From: Acidobacteriota bacterium | Lineage (GTDB): Bacteria > Acidobacteriota > Vicinamibacteria > Vicinamibacterales > Vicinamibacteraceae | Reading direction: 5' to 3' | Length of the DNA stretch: 7,575 bases | Assembly: GCA_023427865.1 (NCBI GenBank) | Contig: JAEYZV010000157.1 | Coordinates: 1-7,575 of the forward strand | Shown: piece after piece, positions 6,541 to 7,575 of the stretch | Numbering within the stretch: position 1 is the first letter of the stretch | Layout of the letters: every line of letters begins with the position of its first letter | The notes under the pieces: model-generated | Told to the model about the DNA's origin: nothing | The model's database searches: none | What the model saw: the letters and a program-made list of their open reading frames with translations, nothing else | Program-made: the position numbers and the translations under genes

Positions 6541-6600
6541 GATTGACGTACGCATCAGCGCGGCTATAGTGCACGCAACCGGAGGTCCGATGCGTCAATC
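6541..6600. repeat. 8-bp inverted repeat bracketing the EEP promoter and start codon
   Basis: GATTGACG (6541-6548, overlapping the -35) is the exact reverse complement of CGTCAATC (6593-6600, codons 2-4 of the gene). The arms enclose the promoter, the Shine-Dalgarno and the ATG. The left arm lies upstream of the predicted transcription start, so an RNA hairpin is unlikely on the gene's own transcript; a DNA-level operator or chance are the options. Confidence 0.35.
6543..6585 (+). promoter_or_regulatory. Promoter and Shine-Dalgarno of the EEP-family gene
   Basis: TTGACG (6543-6548) and TATAGT (6565-6570) with a 16-base spacer are the best sigma-70-type match in the window. GGAGGT (6581-6586) lies just before the ATG at 6590 and matches the anti-Shine-Dalgarno well. 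Transcription would start near 6577, giving a leader of roughly 13 bases. This makes the last gene an independent transcription unit. The 92-base gap from the ThuA stop codon shows no clear intrinsic terminator. Confidence 0.65.
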
Positions 6601-7575
6601 ACGACAGTTGTTCCTTACCAGCGCCGTTGTCGCCTTCTTCGGCGCCGCCACTGCGCCCATGGCGGCCTCGCAGCCGAACGCTCCCGACAGGCCGTTGCGG
6701 GTGATGTCGTACAACATCAAGCACGCGCAGACCAATGCCACCTGCGTGACGCCCCGCCCGGAGCCGGGCAATCCGCCGAACACCGACTGCAACCTCGACA
6801 TCAACGCGTCCATCGACGTCATCCGTACGTACGATCCCGACGTCATCGGCCTGCAAGAGATCGACCGCTTCTGGGCGCGCAGTGACTACCTGGACGAGCC
6901 CGCGGTGCTCGGCGACGCGCTCGGCTATCCGCATCGCTGCTATGCCCCCAATCTCGATCACCAGCCCGATAACCACTCGCCGGTGCCGCACCAGTACGGC
7001 ACGCTGATCCTCAGCCGCTACCCCATCCTCGAGTGCACGAACCGGCTGCTCCCGCGTGTCGCCACCGAGGAACAGCGCGGCTTGACGCTGGCGGTGATCA
7101 ACGTGCGCGGCGTGCCGCTGTGGTTCTACAACACGCACCTGCACACCACGCAGGCGGCGCGGCTGCTGCAGACCGCAGACATCGCGACCGTGCTCGACGC
7201 GGCCCCCGACGCGCCGATCGTGCTCATGGGCGACTTCAACGCCCGCAGCCTCGACCCGGTCGTGCCCGAGATGGTGCCGATCCACGCGCGCCTCGTCGAT
7301 ACCTGGGCGGTGGCCGGCGTGCCCGATGCCATCAACCCGAACGGCTTCACGTCGCCCGCCGACGTCGATCGCGACCCCACGAGCCGCATCGACTACGTGT
7401 TCGTCTCGTCGGACGTCACGGCGACGGCCACGTTCGTGCCTATTACACCCCAGGCCCAGGACCCGGACATCACGAGCGGCACCAGGTACGCTGCCGACCA
7501 TTACCCGGTCGTGGCCGACATCGTGCTGCCGGGATCGGCCGTCGGAGTCGGCAAGCCCACCGCTCCCGGCCAGAC
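6590..7575 (+). CDS. Secreted endonuclease/exonuclease/phosphatase-family protein (3' end outside window)
   Basis: At least 328 residues are open to the window edge. A signal peptide (RQSR, then a hydrophobic core to about residue 26) indicates export. The EEP (DNase I-like) fold shows its motifs in order: MSYNIKH (N42), IGLQEID (E90), YNTHLH (H183), MGDFNAR (D215, N217), SRIDYVFVSS (D268) and AADHYPVV (D303, H304). These are the metal-binding and catalytic residues of the Mg-dependent phosphoesterases of this superfamily, so the enzyme is expected to be active. Substrates in the family range from DNA and RNA to sphingomyelin and inositol phosphates and cannot be chosen here. The insert at about 47-68, between N42 and E90, carries C52 and C67; with C118 and C149 these could form disulphides in the exported protein. 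The fold is complete by about residue 313; what follows is a Gly/Pro/Ser-rich tail that may lead to a further domain or anchor. Confidence 0.9.
   Translation, partial: MRQSRQLFLTSAVVAFFGAATAPMAASQPNAPDRPLRVMSYNIKHAQTNATCVTPRPEPGNPPNTDCNLDINASIDVIRTYDPDVIGLQEIDRFWARSDYLDEPAVLGDALGYPHRCYAPNLDHQPDNHSPVPHQYGTLILSRYPILECTNRLLPRVATEEQRGLTLAVINVRGVPLWFYNTHLHTTQAARLLQTADIATVLDAAPDAPIVLMGDFNARSLDPVVPEMVPIHARLVDTWAVAGVPDAINPNGFTSPADVDRDPTSRIDYVFVSSDVTATATFVPITPQAQDPDITSGTRYAADHYPVVADIVLPGSAVGVGKPTAPGQ

Noticed and set aside
6531..6585. CCTCC upstream (about 6531-6535) pairing with the GGAGG Shine-Dalgarno as a translational switch
   Set aside because: The CCTCC lies upstream of the predicted promoter and so would be absent from the gene's own mRNA; the complementarity is only five bases.

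Overview
The window is very GC-rich (GC is strongly favoured at third codon positions) and densely coding. It carries G-rich heptamer arrays between genes, a PadR regulator paired with a HAAS/RDD membrane protein, and several exported enzymes including a Tat-lipoprotein oxidoreductase and a ThuA/EF-hand protein. This combination suggests a soil-type Acidobacteriota bacterium, most likely of the Vicinamibacteria (Luteitalea-like) group. That placement is inferred from gene content and style; no marker gene is present.

Left part, minus strand (about 1-1140): two back-to-back short-repeat arrays of opposite G/C polarity lie directly after the stop codon of a two-gene operon. The operon encodes a PadR-type repressor followed, with a 4-base ATGA overlap, by a HAAS-like/RDD membrane protein. 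A good promoter match ends six bases before the padR start, implying a leaderless or nearly leaderless mRNA. An inverted repeat over the promoter is a candidate autoregulatory operator.

Just across the promoter, on the plus strand (about 1189-1668), is the C-terminal part of a DUF1028-family protein with its TPR-like tail. The whole N-terminal catalytic-type half is absent, so this looks like a gene remnant whose front was lost at the edge of the PadR module.

Centre and right, all plus strand: a Tat-exported lipoprotein of the Gfo/Idh/MocA oxidoreductase family (1738-3225); three bases later a polytopic GT-C-like membrane protein (3229-4938); then a secreted ThuA-domain protein with an N-terminal EF-hand and a further EF-hand pair inserted inside the ThuA fold (5019-6497); and finally a secreted endonuclease/exonuclease/phosphatase-family enzyme with its own strong promoter and Shine-Dalgarno, which runs off the right end (6590-7575). 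A Gfo/Idh/MocA dehydrogenase near a ThuA protein recalls the thuA/thuB sugar-oxidation pair, here transposed outside the cytoplasm, but the substrate cannot be read from the sequence. No tRNA, rRNA, CRISPR array, IS element or phage gene was seen.
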